Shown here: positions 23,621 through 33,800 of the stretch, piece by piece
Layout of the letters: every line of letters starts with the position of its first letter
Position numbering within the stretch: the stretch's first letter is position 1
DNA from: Prevotella heparinolytica
GTDB taxonomy: Bacteria > Bacteroidota > Bacteroidia > Bacteroidales > Bacteroidaceae
DNA: 54,638 nt
Assembly (NCBI RefSeq): GCF_004342845.1
Contig: NZ_SLXB01000027.1
Location: forward strand, 1 to 54,638
Direction of reading: 5' to 3'
The notes under the pieces: model-generated
What the model was told of the DNA's origin: nothing
The model's database searches: none
The model's input: only the letters and a program-made list of their open reading frames with translations
Translations under genes and position numbers: made by a program

Positions 23621-23652
23621 AGGGCTTTCCTGAAAAGGGAAGCCCTTTTTTG
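23621..23652 (+). terminator. Terminator after hicAB
   Basis: A 10-bp stem AGGGCTTTCC/GGGAAGCCCT with one wobble, loop TGAAAA, followed by TTTTTT. It closes the accessory island and is directly followed by a late promoter. Confidence 0.87.
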
Positions 23653-23653
23653 T

Positions 23654-23688
23654 GTCCTTTTTCAAGGATGCGCGGACGCATATCTTTG
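23654..23688 (+). promoter_or_regulatory. Phage late promoter, site 3 (neck/portal/tail operon)
   Basis: GTCCTTTT at 23654-23661, a 19-bp spacer, then a perfect TATCTTTG at 23681-23688. It restarts late transcription right behind the island. Confidence 0.72.
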
Positions 23689-23710
23689 TGTCATAAAAAA
23701 GGATGCAGCC

Positions 23711-24313
23711 ATGAGTTCAGGAACTGAAAGTATCGGATGGAGGGAAAACATGTCGTATTTCCGTTCTCGCCACCAATTGGGGCGGAACCGAAACAGCATG
23801 AGAAGCAAGAACAACAGCTTCGCCGGTGGCAGGTTTCCTCTTGATGTCATCATCGAGGGGGACACCGGCATAACACAGCAGCATCAACGGGAACAGGATA
23901 AAGAGGCGGTAGCCTTGTTCAACGCCAAGATACGGGATTGGGGAGGAAAGGTGAATGCGGTGTTGCGCCTGTCAGTAAAGGAATTGATTGATGCGGATAA
24001 GAAGCTGTCCAAGTCGATAAAGCAGAATTACCGGCATTATGGGAAACAGCCTGCGGAGGGGCAGGAAATCACGAGTATAGGTTTCAGTTTCAAGGAGGAG
24101 GGCGTCTTCGTCCATCTGGGCGTAGGGCGTGGCTACAACATGGAGGGCGGCACACGCATAATAACGAAAAAAGATAACGATGAGTGGAAGCGTGAGCCAA
24201 AACCGTGGTTTAACCCGGTTATAGAGCAGTTGATACCCGAACTTGTAGAGATTGTAAGTGAATATTGCTCCAAACTGACGGTGAACGCAACAAGATTATA
24301 TATTAACACATAG
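23711..24313 (+). CDS. Neck or tail-completion protein (gp10-like candidate)
   Basis: Encodes 200 aa. A basic, low-complexity start (FRSRHQLGRNRNSMRSKN) is followed by a domain ending in EPKPWFNPVIEQLIPELVEIV, which recalls the C-terminal PxPFxxPA region of HK97-gp10-like neck proteins. It is first gene of the operon containing the portal. The call is by position and faint pattern. Confidence 0.5.
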   Translation: MSSGTESIGWRENMSYFRSRHQLGRNRNSMRSKNNSFAGGRFPLDVIIEGDTGITQQHQREQDKEAVALFNAKIRDWGGKVNAVLRLSVKELIDADKKLSKSIKQNYRHYGKQPAEGQEITSIGFSFKEEGVFVHLGVGRGYNMEGGTRIITKKDNDEWKREPKPWFNPVIEQLIPELVEIVSEYCSKLTVNATRLYINT

Positions 24314-24315
24314 AT

Positions 24316-25659
24316 ATGGGAGACGTTAAGAGAATAGGGAACTTCGGCTTTGTGGAAACGCAAGCCGGGCAATATGCCATCAACATGAATTGGAACCAGA
24401 GCATGAGCCGTTTCTTTGATGGTGTGAACGATTGGGATGGAGACCCTGTCAATGTATCGGGCGTCAGAGTGGTTCCGTGGGGGATTGACAACAACATGCC
24501 GAATGCCATCCGGGATTTGCTGGAAAAAAACAATCTGGGCCCCGGCATTCTGGAACGCAAGACGGGGTTGTTGTACGGTCAAGGCCCTCAACTGTACAGG
24601 GTGAGGATCGAGAACAACGAACGTATGCAGGAGTGGCTTGTGGACGATGAAATACAGGAATGGCTGGATAGTTGGGACTATCGGGAGTATATCCGCAACA
24701 ACTTGGTGGAATACACTCACATGAACGGGCATTTTACCAAGTATTATATGGGCAAAGGCGTGCGCATCGGTCGTCCATGGGTGCACAGGCTGGAGAGCCT
24801 GCATAGCAGGGATTGCCGCCTGTGCTGGCCGGGAAACGACAGCCGCCGCCTTGAGGATGTGAGCGAATACCTTACGGGCGACTTCGATTCATACCGTACA
24901 TTCCGCAAGTATCCGGCGTTCGACAAATGGAATCCCGCGCGGCACGAGGTTGCCGTAAAATACCACTGCATGCGCAGCTTCGGCCGCAGCATGTATGCCA
25001 TCTCATGCTTTTACGGCTCCGTGCCGTGGCTGGAAAATGCGAATAACCTGCCGGAGATTATCCGCCACTTGAATGAGAATATGATTGCTGCCGCGTATGT
25101 GGTGCATTCGCCTCAGGAATATTGGAACCAGAAGCGCGAACTTATACAGGTGATGCACGAGGACTGGGATGAATCGCAGGTACAGAAAGAGATGGAGCGG
25201 TTGAAGGACGAACTTACGGCGACCATTGCCAACGTGATGGCAGGCAAGAAGAATGCCGGAAAGTTCTTCTCTTGCGTGGACTTCGTGGATGACCGGGGAG
25301 CAACGCAGAGCTGGAAGATAGAGCCTATCGAGATGAACATCGATAAGTATATTGAGGCGCAAGCCAAGATTTCGCGGATAGCCGACAGTTCGACCACCAG
25401 CGGGTTCGGCCTGTCTCCCGCACTCTCAAACATCATCATCGACGGCAAGAGCGATAGTGGCAGCCAGATGCTGTATGCCCTGAAAATATTCTATGGCGCA
25501 GACACGCAGATTCCGGAGGAGATTGCACTGGAAGCCATCAATGATGCCATACGCATTAATTTCCCCCACAAAAAGGGGATATTCATGGGGATATACCGGA
25601 AGGTAATCAATAAGGAGGAGAATGTTTCTGCGCCGAACAGGACGGCTGCACAAGTGTGA
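24316..25659 (+). CDS. Portal protein (probable)
   Basis: Encodes 447 aa. Portal-like features are VVPWGIDNNMPNAIRDLLEKNNLGPGILERKTGLLYGQG near the N terminus, VKYHCMRSFGRSMYAISCFYGS in the middle, and an amphipathic helical C-terminal part (SSTTSGFGLSPALSNII, then QMLYALKIFYG). Length fits a portal subunit of the dodecameric DNA gate. It starts 2 bp after the neck gene. No Pfam-level motif is unambiguous, so confidence is moderate. Confidence 0.65.
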   Translation: MGDVKRIGNFGFVETQAGQYAINMNWNQSMSRFFDGVNDWDGDPVNVSGVRVVPWGIDNNMPNAIRDLLEKNNLGPGILERKTGLLYGQGPQLYRVRIENNERMQEWLVDDEIQEWLDSWDYREYIRNNLVEYTHMNGHFTKYYMGKGVRIGRPWVHRLESLHSRDCRLCWPGNDSRRLEDVSEYLTGDFDSYRTFRKYPAFDKWNPARHEVAVKYHCMRSFGRSMYAISCFYGSVPWLENANNLPEIIRHLNENMIAAAYVVHSPQEYWNQKRELIQVMHEDWDESQVQKEMERLKDELTATIANVMAGKKNAGKFFSCVDFVDDRGATQSWKIEPIEMNIDKYIEAQAKISRIADSSTTSGFGLSPALSNIIIDGKSDSGSQMLYALKIFYGADTQIPEEIALEAINDAIRINFPHKKGIFMGIYRKVINKEENVSAPNRTAAQV

Positions 25660-25660
25660 C

Positions 25661-26506
25661 ATGAAAGAGAAAGATATACAGATCCCGGAATGCTGGGAAG
25701 AGGTGAAACCATTAGAGTGGATGCACCTCTTGAAAATAAGAGAAAGGTTGATGAACCGGAAAGGCATTAGCCTGATGGACGTCAAGCGCGAGTGGTGCGC
25801 TTATGTGCTGAAGAATCGTGGGTATCGCTTCCGTTCTAAGGTGGACGACCTGCTGTTGGTCGATGAGTTTGCCAAGACATTAGGCTGGATGTGGCAAGTT
25901 TCTGAAGAAGAAGGGGGAAGCGTTGTTGAGCTTACGTATGACAGTACGGTCAACCTTATTCCGCGGTGGCGGTACCTGTATGGTCCGGCAAGCCACGGTG
26001 CGGATATGACTTTCGGCGAATTCCGCCATGCGGCGGCCGTGATGAACCGGTATAACGGAAGCCGTGACGATAGGGAGCTGCTGGCTCTTTGCGCTATCCT
26101 ATACAGAAAAAAAGAGCAGCGAAAAGGAGGCTTCTCGACTAAAGAGCCGTTTAACCCTGAGAATATGGATATGTACATGGGTCGCACGCAATCCATGCCT
26201 GTATGGATGCAATGGGGCATTTATGCATGGTTTGCCAATTTCTGCCAATACCTGTACACCGGCACGTTCGTCATCGATGGACTGGAAATCTGCTTCGCTC
26301 CGGTGTTCGAGCGGCACAAGAGAGATGATGGAAAAGAAACGGGGGCGGCGCAGAACCTCGGAATGAACGGAGTGCTTTATTCGGTGGCCGAAAGCGGTAT
26401 CTTCGGCAATGCGGACGCAACGGATAACACCCTGTTGCTGCGTGTCATGCTGAAATTGCTGGACGATAGGCAGAGGGCGGATGAGATAATGAGACGATAT
26501 AAATAG
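25661..26506 (+). CDS. Structural/assembly protein downstream of portal
   Basis: Encodes 281 aa. Trp-rich and helical in parts (PECWEEVKPLEWMHLLKI; RWRYLYGPASHGADMTFGEF). An alternative start at 25622 would overlap the portal gene. ATG 25661, 1 bp past its stop, is used. No domain recognised. Confidence 0.6.
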   Translation: MKEKDIQIPECWEEVKPLEWMHLLKIRERLMNRKGISLMDVKREWCAYVLKNRGYRFRSKVDDLLLVDEFAKTLGWMWQVSEEEGGSVVELTYDSTVNLIPRWRYLYGPASHGADMTFGEFRHAAAVMNRYNGSRDDRELLALCAILYRKKEQRKGGFSTKEPFNPENMDMYMGRTQSMPVWMQWGIYAWFANFCQYLYTGTFVIDGLEICFAPVFERHKRDDGKETGAAQNLGMNGVLYSVAESGIFGNADATDNTLLLRVMLKLLDDRQRADEIMRRYK

Positions 26507-26513
26507 TTTTGCT

Positions 26514-27437
26514 ATGTTATTCAATAAAAACAGTAAAGGATCGGCGGAACTCAGGGAACTGACAGGCAACTATTACGCCAACAATGAGTTCTCTAAAGTT
26601 TCGGGGGAGATAGAATCGGCCACGGAAGAGTTGGCAGCCTGTGTAGGCAGGGCGGTGATTGAGCTGGCGGAAGAGGAATACGGGAAAGCCGATGGAGATA
26701 TGGCGTTTGTAAGGAAAGTACAACGCCCTGTCGCCATTCTTGCCACCCTGAACATGTACCGGAAGAATGACCTTAGCCATGAGGATGACGGACGGAAGTT
26801 TAAAATAGCTTCTGACGGGTCGGAAAAACTCCCGTGGCAATGGCAACTGGATCGAGACGATGCGCTGCACATGGAAGAGTACTACCGTGCCGTGGATAGC
26901 CTTATCCGCTATCTCAACGAGAAACGTATCGGGGCGTGGATAGAGAGTGAGCAATACAAGGTGGCCCAATCTCTTATCATCAGTAACGGCGCCTCCTTTG
27001 ATTCGTACTTTCCCATAGAGAAAAGCGAAAGGATGTATCTGATTCTTGTGCCGTTTATCCGTGAGGCGCAGATGTTGACAGTTAAGCGGGCGTATGGTGC
27101 CGGATGGGACGACTTGATTGCGGAAAAGACGCATCCCGAAAGCGACGTGCATTTTGCCGCATGCAAGGCCGTTGCATTGCTTGCCATGGGAATGGCGTTG
27201 CGCCGGCTCCCCTTGGGCATTATTCCCGGTGGGGTCGTGAGGCGGTTCTTGGCGGAATCGGGCATGACGAAAAGCGAACCGGCATCGCTGGATGATGTTG
27301 AACGTGTTTCCGAATGGTTGATGGCGGACGCTGCCGTATGGGTGGAAGAGATGAAAAGGGCACGGGATGGCGGCGAAGTGCCGGAGTACGACTTGTTGCC
27401 GAAGAATAGTTCGAGGAATAAATATTGTAGGTTATGA
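26514..27437 (+). CDS. Phage protein of the DUF6712 type (probable)
   Basis: Encodes 307 aa, predicted mostly helical (SGEIESATEELAACVGRAVIELAEEEYG; CKAVALLAMGMALRRLPLG). It resembles a protein conserved in Bacteroides siphophages between portal and tail genes, which I recall as DUF6712. That name is from memory. Likely a head-tail connector or tail assembly factor. It overlaps the next gene by 4 bp. Confidence 0.5.
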   Translation: MLFNKNSKGSAELRELTGNYYANNEFSKVSGEIESATEELAACVGRAVIELAEEEYGKADGDMAFVRKVQRPVAILATLNMYRKNDLSHEDDGRKFKIASDGSEKLPWQWQLDRDDALHMEEYYRAVDSLIRYLNEKRIGAWIESEQYKVAQSLIISNGASFDSYFPIEKSERMYLILVPFIREAQMLTVKRAYGAGWDDLIAEKTHPESDVHFAACKAVALLAMGMALRRLPLGIIPGGVVRRFLAESGMTKSEPASLDDVERVSEWLMADAAVWVEEMKRARDGGEVPEYDLLPKNSSRNKYCRL

Positions 27438-28447
27438 ATGTAATACAGAGACCGAGACCGAGAGAGTTCTGCGGAAGCATGCAGGACTATGTTATAGATA
27501 CGGATGTGACGATATCCTTTGCCGTCAGATACGGCAACCGCACCATCTTGGATGAGGAATATGTGCCTGACGGGAATAATCAAGTCCGGGTACGCCGTCT
27601 CGGGCAATTCTGCGAATTGGCCTTGTGGGGCGTGTGGTGTGCCGGAGAGAATACGCCGCAATCGGATGCGGCGGGCGTGTTTACGTTCCTTATCAACGGG
27701 GTGGAGGATGCAAGCAGCTTGGTTATGTTCAGCCGGCTGCGCACGAAAAAAGACGCGATGGCTCCCGGTTGCTTGAGCGAGGTATCTGTCAAAGTGACTC
27801 GTCCGGGAGCGAAAGAGTATGTCAGTGGATATCCGTTGCAGAACACTGCCGGCGATAAATTCGGTTTCAAACTGATTGCTTACCGGGAAGACGATTCTTC
27901 GGAAGAATCTTTTATTGCCGTGGCGGGTACGGAAGACGATGCGGCAACCGCGTTTACCGTCGATGTCAGTCCGGAAACCGTTGTTTCCGCTTTCCCGGAT
28001 GTCGATATCGCCCGTTATCAGGTGGCGGTAAACGGCGGCTCCATGATGTTTTACATCGACCGTACCCTCGTGGCGGAACAATGGTGCTTCCGGTTCAAGA
28101 ATGTATATGACATGCCGGAGACGCTTACCGCGTCCGGAGGAATGAAGATGGCAGGCTCAAATGAGAGCGAAACGTCCGTGATGTACGGGGTGGAGCGTAA
28201 ATTCGGGCTGAAGGTGACCGATGAATATACCGTGAATAGCGGCACTGTCATGTTGCAGAGCGACTATAAGCTGTGGCATAATCTGCTGAATGCTCAGGAA
28301 GCGGAAATCTTTGTCGATGGAGAATGGCTTCCAGTTGTTATAACGAAACAAAAGTTTGAAAGGGAATTCCGGAGGAGCTTGCTGAAAACCGTAGAGTTCA
28401 GTTTCCGAATGGCCGATCCGGAAAATAACAACTTAGTTGGTTTATGA
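27434..28447 (+). CDS. Putative tail protein
   Basis: Encodes 337 aa, beta-rich throughout (FTFLINGVEDASSLVMFSRL; GTVMLQSDYKLWHNLL), without Cys-rich or membrane features. It overlaps the genes on both sides by 4 bp. Composition and place before the tape measure fit a tail tube, distal tail or minor tail protein. Confidence 0.55.
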   Translation: MNVIQRPRPREFCGSMQDYVIDTDVTISFAVRYGNRTILDEEYVPDGNNQVRVRRLGQFCELALWGVWCAGENTPQSDAAGVFTFLINGVEDASSLVMFSRLRTKKDAMAPGCLSEVSVKVTRPGAKEYVSGYPLQNTAGDKFGFKLIAYREDDSSEESFIAVAGTEDDAATAFTVDVSPETVVSAFPDVDIARYQVAVNGGSMMFYIDRTLVAEQWCFRFKNVYDMPETLTASGGMKMAGSNESETSVMYGVERKFGLKVTDEYTVNSGTVMLQSDYKLWHNLLNAQEAEIFVDGEWLPVVITKQKFEREFRRSLLKTVEFSFRMADPENNNLVGL

Positions 28448-28893
28448 TTGATATATTGAGATTCCGCGAAATGCTGATAGAACTCACCGAGCGAGTAAAC
28501 AGCAAAAAGGCCGACGCCATAACAGGCGTATTGATGGCTGTGCGCGAGGCGCACATGGTGAAGAAGCTGAAAGACAAAGAAGGCGTATGGATGTGTGCCA
28601 ATTATCCGGACGCAAACATGAATGGCGCCACTGATTACCACGAAGATAAGAATCAGATGATTATCTTCCTACTGGAGAAAGTCTCTGCGGGGCAGCATGA
28701 TGACGAAGAAGAGCTGGTGCATTATGCGAAGATGCAGAATGTCATGCTCTTATTGAGGGATGAACTGCTTGACATGCAGGACTATTGCGGTGATGTGGTA
28801 ATGGAGGACGGAATGTCTATCGAGTGGGAATATGACGTTTTCGGAGGATGGAATGGCATGAGTATAGGAGTTAAACTAAAAGATTATGACTGA
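28444..28893 (+). CDS. Hypothetical tail-operon protein
   Basis: Encodes 149 aa, acidic, with helices (IEFREM-like start DILRFREMLIELTERVNSKK). By place it could be a tail terminator or assembly chaperone. No frameshift signal of the gpG/gpGT type was seen. It overlaps the next gene by 8 bp. Confidence 0.55.
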   Translation: MIDILRFREMLIELTERVNSKKADAITGVLMAVREAHMVKKLKDKEGVWMCANYPDANMNGATDYHEDKNQMIIFLLEKVSAGQHDDEEELVHYAKMQNVMLLLRDELLDMQDYCGDVVMEDGMSIEWEYDVFGGWNGMSIGVKLKDYD

Positions 28894-30739
28894 GTTGTTG
28901 ATTGACGGTCAAGCCGTTGTCTTGCCAAAAGGATTTAATATTACCGTGAAACGTGAGAATCCATTTATTACGAAAAACGGTGAATATACGTATGATGTCA
29001 CGCTGGACTTGGATAACCCGACGAATGCGCAACTGTACAAGCATCTCAACCGCTTGAACTCCGTTCTGGATATCAAGGAAAAGCGGGCTGCCGTACTGAT
29101 AGCGGATAACCGTGTCTATTGTAATGGAACGGAAGTCATTACCGGATGGACGCAAGACACGGTTACCATCCAGATCGCGAGCGGCAATTCAGAGCTCAAC
29201 TATGTTATAGGAAAAGACTTGCAGATATCCTCTTTAAAAATGAGGATAACCGACCAAATTGAGCCGGGTAATGTCAATTATATAAAGAAGACTTACCCGG
29301 AAGTGGATTACTGCCTGCCGCCTTTGGTTGATACGACTAATAATCGTATTATCAACAAATGGTCGTTGTCTACTCGGAAGTATCCTGAAGAAGAATTAAT
29401 TTTAAATCAGGATGGAACGTATTGGTATGCGCAGCCGTATTTATGCGCATACCTCAAAGAGCTTCTTCGCTCTTTGAATTACGAATTGACGTTAAATGAA
29501 ATAGAAAGTACTCCATTTAAAGATCTGTATATCTGTAACGCAGAGGGTACTAATGACTGGAGTAAGATGCTTCCCGGATGGTCTGTGCTTGATTTCCTTG
29601 AACAGATAGAGGCTTTGTTTAATGTGGTGGTGGTAGTTGATAACCGTCAACGCTCTGTTCGTGTTCTTTTTGAAAACAGCTATTATCAAGGAGTGGCATG
29701 CTCTCATGTCCGGCAAGTAACAGATGTATATGAGGTGGAACTGGAAAATGAACCGGAAAAAGATATGCATATAATGTCTAACGTTCATTATAAGTTTCCG
29801 GATAGTGCTTATTGGCGCTGGCGCTGTTTGCCTGATAATCTTTTGAAAGAAGCAAAGAGAGGCACTATTCCGGCAGATTACGTTCCTCAATCGTATGGAC
29901 GTATACAGGAATGGTTTATGGATGAAGCCCATAAACTGAATGATACAATCTTTACGGATGAAGGAGATGGAAGAGAATATCTTTATTTAAAGAATTTGGA
30001 TGGCTGGCAGAATCAACCCGTGTATGTGATGCTCAATGAGTTTGCCCCTTTGAAACGTAAGGAAGAGGCGCATTCAATTGAACTTGAAATAATGCCGGCA
30101 GAGATGGGAGTGGCCGGCATGTCCTCCTATTCAAATGGTACACCTTTTGAAGACTTGAACATATTTGTGCCTACACTTGGAAGCAAGACATCTTCAAAAG
30201 AAGGGGAAGAAACAGATAGTCTGCCTGACTGGATAGAAAAGAACATTAAAAAGGATAATTCAGAAAGCAAAGAGAATATATATCTGGCTTTTTTCTCCGG
30301 CTTGGCAGAAATGAAGACATTGGGAGGCCTTAAACGCTATTTCCCAATTCCTTATACAGATGAATATCGCGCAGATGGATATGGTTCTATTCCTGAATAT
30401 TATAGAACGAACAATAGTGGCGCATCTCTTCGTTTGATCACGCTTGATAAGTTCTTTTATCAGGGAATTTACGATATAGACTTTTCAAAGGGTGTCAAGA
30501 TTAACAGTTATGACCCGAACCTCTTTGACCCTCGAAGAATTTTTGAAATCCGCAATAAACGATACATCTGTAAAGAGATGGAATATACACTGGATGCTTC
30601 CGGTCGTAAGGGGGCTTGGCAAGGTACATTTTATCCAATCAAGATAAGTGATACAGAAGCGGATGCCCGCTGGATATTGAGCGATGGAAAGTGGCGTGAC
30701 GGCGGTGTATGGATGGATAACGGCCGTTGGTTGGATTAG
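28886..30739 (+). CDS. Large tail/baseplate-associated protein
   Basis: Encodes 617 aa. The first 120 residues are beta-rich (VVLPKGFNITVKRENPFI, then YDVTLDLDNPTNAQLYKHL). The middle has long mixed alpha/beta segments and the end is Trp/Gly-rich (DGKWRDGGVWMDNGRWLD). It is last gene of the transcript before a terminator and the tape-measure promoter. Probably a distal tail or baseplate component. Confidence 0.6.
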   Translation: MTELLIDGQAVVLPKGFNITVKRENPFITKNGEYTYDVTLDLDNPTNAQLYKHLNRLNSVLDIKEKRAAVLIADNRVYCNGTEVITGWTQDTVTIQIASGNSELNYVIGKDLQISSLKMRITDQIEPGNVNYIKKTYPEVDYCLPPLVDTTNNRIINKWSLSTRKYPEEELILNQDGTYWYAQPYLCAYLKELLRSLNYELTLNEIESTPFKDLYICNAEGTNDWSKMLPGWSVLDFLEQIEALFNVVVVVDNRQRSVRVLFENSYYQGVACSHVRQVTDVYEVELENEPEKDMHIMSNVHYKFPDSAYWRWRCLPDNLLKEAKRGTIPADYVPQSYGRIQEWFMDEAHKLNDTIFTDEGDGREYLYLKNLDGWQNQPVYVMLNEFAPLKRKEEAHSIELEIMPAEMGVAGMSSYSNGTPFEDLNIFVPTLGSKTSSKEGEETDSLPDWIEKNIKKDNSESKENIYLAFFSGLAEMKTLGGLKRYFPIPYTDEYRADGYGSIPEYYRTNNSGASLRLITLDKFFYQGIYDIDFSKGVKINSYDPNLFDPRRIFEIRNKRYICKEMEYTLDASGRKGAWQGTFYPIKISDTEADARWILSDGKWRDGGVWMDNGRWLD

Positions 30740-30767
30740 ATATATCTGTTTTTCATAATCATTCTTG

Positions 30768-30800
30768 GCCCGGTTGTCCGTGATGGATCGCCGGGCTTTT
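30768..30800 (+). terminator. Terminator before tape-measure gene (GTGA-loop family)
   Basis: Stem GCCCGGTTGTCC/GGATCGCCGGGC with loop GTGAT, followed by TTTTTG. A late promoter follows at once. Confidence 0.83.
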
Positions 30801-30803
30801 TGT

Positions 30804-30838
30804 GTCCTTTTTCGCCGCCGCCCGTCTGAATATCTTTG
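30804..30838 (+). promoter_or_regulatory. Phage late promoter, site 4 (tape measure)
   Basis: GTCCTTTT at 30804-30811, a 19-bp spacer, then a perfect TATCTTTG at 30831-30838. This placement rules out the upstream TTG start at 30836, which lies inside the promoter. Confidence 0.72.
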
Positions 30839-30859
30839 CTTAAAATAATATTATACACT

Positions 30860-33800
30860 ATGTCTGTCAGTATAAGGGATTTCAGGATGGCTATCCGGAT
30901 CGATAATTCGGATGCCAAGGCCAAGTTTACCGAAACAAAAGAACAAGCCTCTGCTCTTCGCGAGGAGATGTTGAGATTGGAAAAGGAAGGGAAAAAGAAC
31001 ACGGATGAGTACAAGCATCTCCAAGAGCAATATGATAAACTGAACAAAAGCATTGCCGAACAGCGTAAGGTGGTGGGTTTGTGCGGACTGTCCTATGCGG
31101 AACTTAGAAAGGGGGCAAAGGCTCTTAAGCGAGAAATGGATAATGCCACTCCCGGCACGGAGAAGTGGGAAAGGGCCAGAGCGGATTACCTGCTCACCAA
31201 GAAGCGGATGAAGGAACTGGAAGTGCAAGCCAGAGAAACACGTTTTTCCCTGTCTAAAATGGCGGATGGATTTAACCGCTATGCCGCCCTTGGAGCCGGT
31301 GCAATAGCGTCTCTTACAGGTATAGCCTTGACTGCACGCAAATGTGTGGACGAATTTGCGGAGATGGAAGAAGCGGAAGCGCAGGTCATCAAGTACACCG
31401 GCATGACGAAAGAGGAAGTCCGGGAACTGAACGAGGAGTTTAAAAAGATGGACACGCGCACTCCTCGCGAAAAACTGAATGCGCTGGCAGGTGATGCCGG
31501 AAGACTGGGTATTACCGGAAAGAAAGAGGTGAAAGAATTCGTCGAGGCAGCAAACATGATTAATGTTGCACTGGGCGAAGATCTCGGCGAGGATGCCGTG
31601 AAGAATATTGGCAAGCTGGCGCAGGTGTTCGGCGAAGATGACAAGCTGGGTCTGCGCGGGGCTATGCTGGCAACCGGTTCGGCTATCAACGAGGTTGCCC
31701 AGAACTCTTCGGCAGCCGAAGCCTATTTAGTTGCATTCACGGCCCGTGTGGCCGGGGCAGCAAATCAAGCTAATGTGGCGCAGGGTGACATCATCGGTTA
31801 TGCTTCCGTTCTGGACCAGAACATGCAGCAACAGGAGATGGCGGCTACCGCTTTCCAAAACCTGATGATGAAGATGTATCAGGAACCGGCCAAGTTTGCA
31901 AAGATAGCCGGGAAGAATGTAGAGGAGTTCTCCGCATTAATTAAAAAGGATGCGAACGAAGCCATCCTCCAGCTTCTTGATACACTCAACAAGAAAGGCG
32001 GATTGGATAAGTTGGCGCCTATGTTCAAGGAGATGGGCTTGGATGGAGTGCGTGCCTCCGGTGTCATCAGCACGATGGCAGGCAAGATAGATGACATCCG
32101 CAAGGCGCAGAAATTGGCTAATGATGCTTATCGTGATGGAACCAGCGTCGTTAAAGAATATAACGTGCAGAACAACACGGTCCAAGCTCAATTGGACAAG
32201 GCAAAGAAGAGATTTAAAGACGTCCGTATTGAGCTTGGGGAGAAGCTGCAACCGGTTATGAAGTATATGCTTACTACCGGTAGCCTGACGGTAAAGGCAC
32301 TGAATTCGATAGTGTCCATCTTGTTTGAATATAAAGGAGCAGTAGCGGGAGCGATGGTAGTTACTACGGCTTGGATAGCGATAAAGAAAGTGCATGTGGC
32401 GTGGACAAAGCTGGAAGTCTTATGGACAAACCGGGCAATACTGTCCATGAAAAACCTGAAGAAAGTAATGGCTTCCAACATCTACGGTATTATTCTTGTC
32501 GGGTTGGGAGCTTTCGTCGGAAAAATGATTGAAGCGCATAACAAGCAGGATGATCTTAGGAAGTCTCTCACTGGAATGAAGAAGATTAACCATGAAGTAG
32601 CACAGTCATTCTCCGAACAGGAAGGTAAAATTCGCGCTTTAACGTCTATCATCAAAGACAATGGCGTGTCCATTGATGAACGTAGAAAGGCGTTGGATGA
32701 ATTAAAGAGTATTATACCGGGATATAATGGCCTGATTTCCGATGAAGGGACTTTGACCGATGACAACACGGAGGCCATCAAGAGATATCTTGTCCAGCTG
32801 GAAAAAGAAATCAAGTTAAAGGCTGCCAAACAAGAATTGGAAGAGCTTTATGCAAAGAAAAGAGGTTTGGAAAGTGATGAGCGCAACCAAAGCGACAAGT
32901 ATTGGGATATCAGGAGCCAAAATACGTTGTCCGGCTATAATCGGAATGGATTTGCGGCAAAGGTTTCCCGCTTTTTTGGTACAGAAGATGAAAACAATGC
33001 TCTAAAAGATTTGAGCGAAACACGTGATGCGCTGAAGGATGTTGTTGCCAAGATAGAGGAAATTAATAAGGAAATCGCTCAAACTTCTGTCGAATTAAAA
33101 GAAATAAATAACGAAGCCAATGGGGATAATAATGGGAATGGCAACGGTAATGGGAATGGCAACGGTAATGGGAATGGCGGTGGTGGCAACGGTGGCGTTC
33201 AAGATGTGAAGGATATCGTTAAAGCCCGTGAAGAACTGTTGAAGCGAGCCATGCAGGAAGAACGGAATCTGTGGAAAGAGGAATATCTGAACAAGCAACA
33301 TACGGAAGAAGAATATAATCAGGCTTTATATGATAGCGAGATAACATACCTCCTGAAAAAGAAAGCCTTGCTTGAAAAATACAAGCAGGACACGACCGAA
33401 ATTCAGGGGCAAATATATGACAGGATGATTGCAGAAGCCAATCGACTGGAGTCTGCAAGAAAAAAAGAGGAAAAAGCAGATGACAAGTCATCCGCCAAAG
33501 AAAAGAAAGAGGCTTACTCCTTGCTCGATATGGCATATCGAGCCGATCAACAAAGCATCAAGAAAGCTTATCTGGATGGGGATATCCGGACAGAAGAAGA
33601 GTATCGGGCTAAGCTATTGGAGGCGGAAAGAGATTATCTGGAGAAGAAACGCGCCATGCAGATGCAATATGGCGATGACACTACCGATGTCGATGGGAAA
33701 CTGCTTGATGCCCGAATGTCTGAGAAAAAAGAAAGCCGGGAAAAAGCCAAGAAGGAGGGTTTTGACGCAATGGATCGAAGTAAGTATGTGTCAGACAAAC

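Noticed and set aside
26909..28081. 390-aa minus-strand open frame
   Set aside because: Antisense shadow of two tightly coupled tail genes, no domain and Arg/His-rich composition.
28444..28893. Tail assembly chaperone frameshift (gpG/gpGT type) before the tape measure
   Set aside because: No slippery sequence or overlapping long frame is evident in the genes before the tape measure.
30836..30859. TTG start of the tape-measure gene
   Set aside because: It falls inside the -7 box of the late promoter, so it would not be in the transcript.
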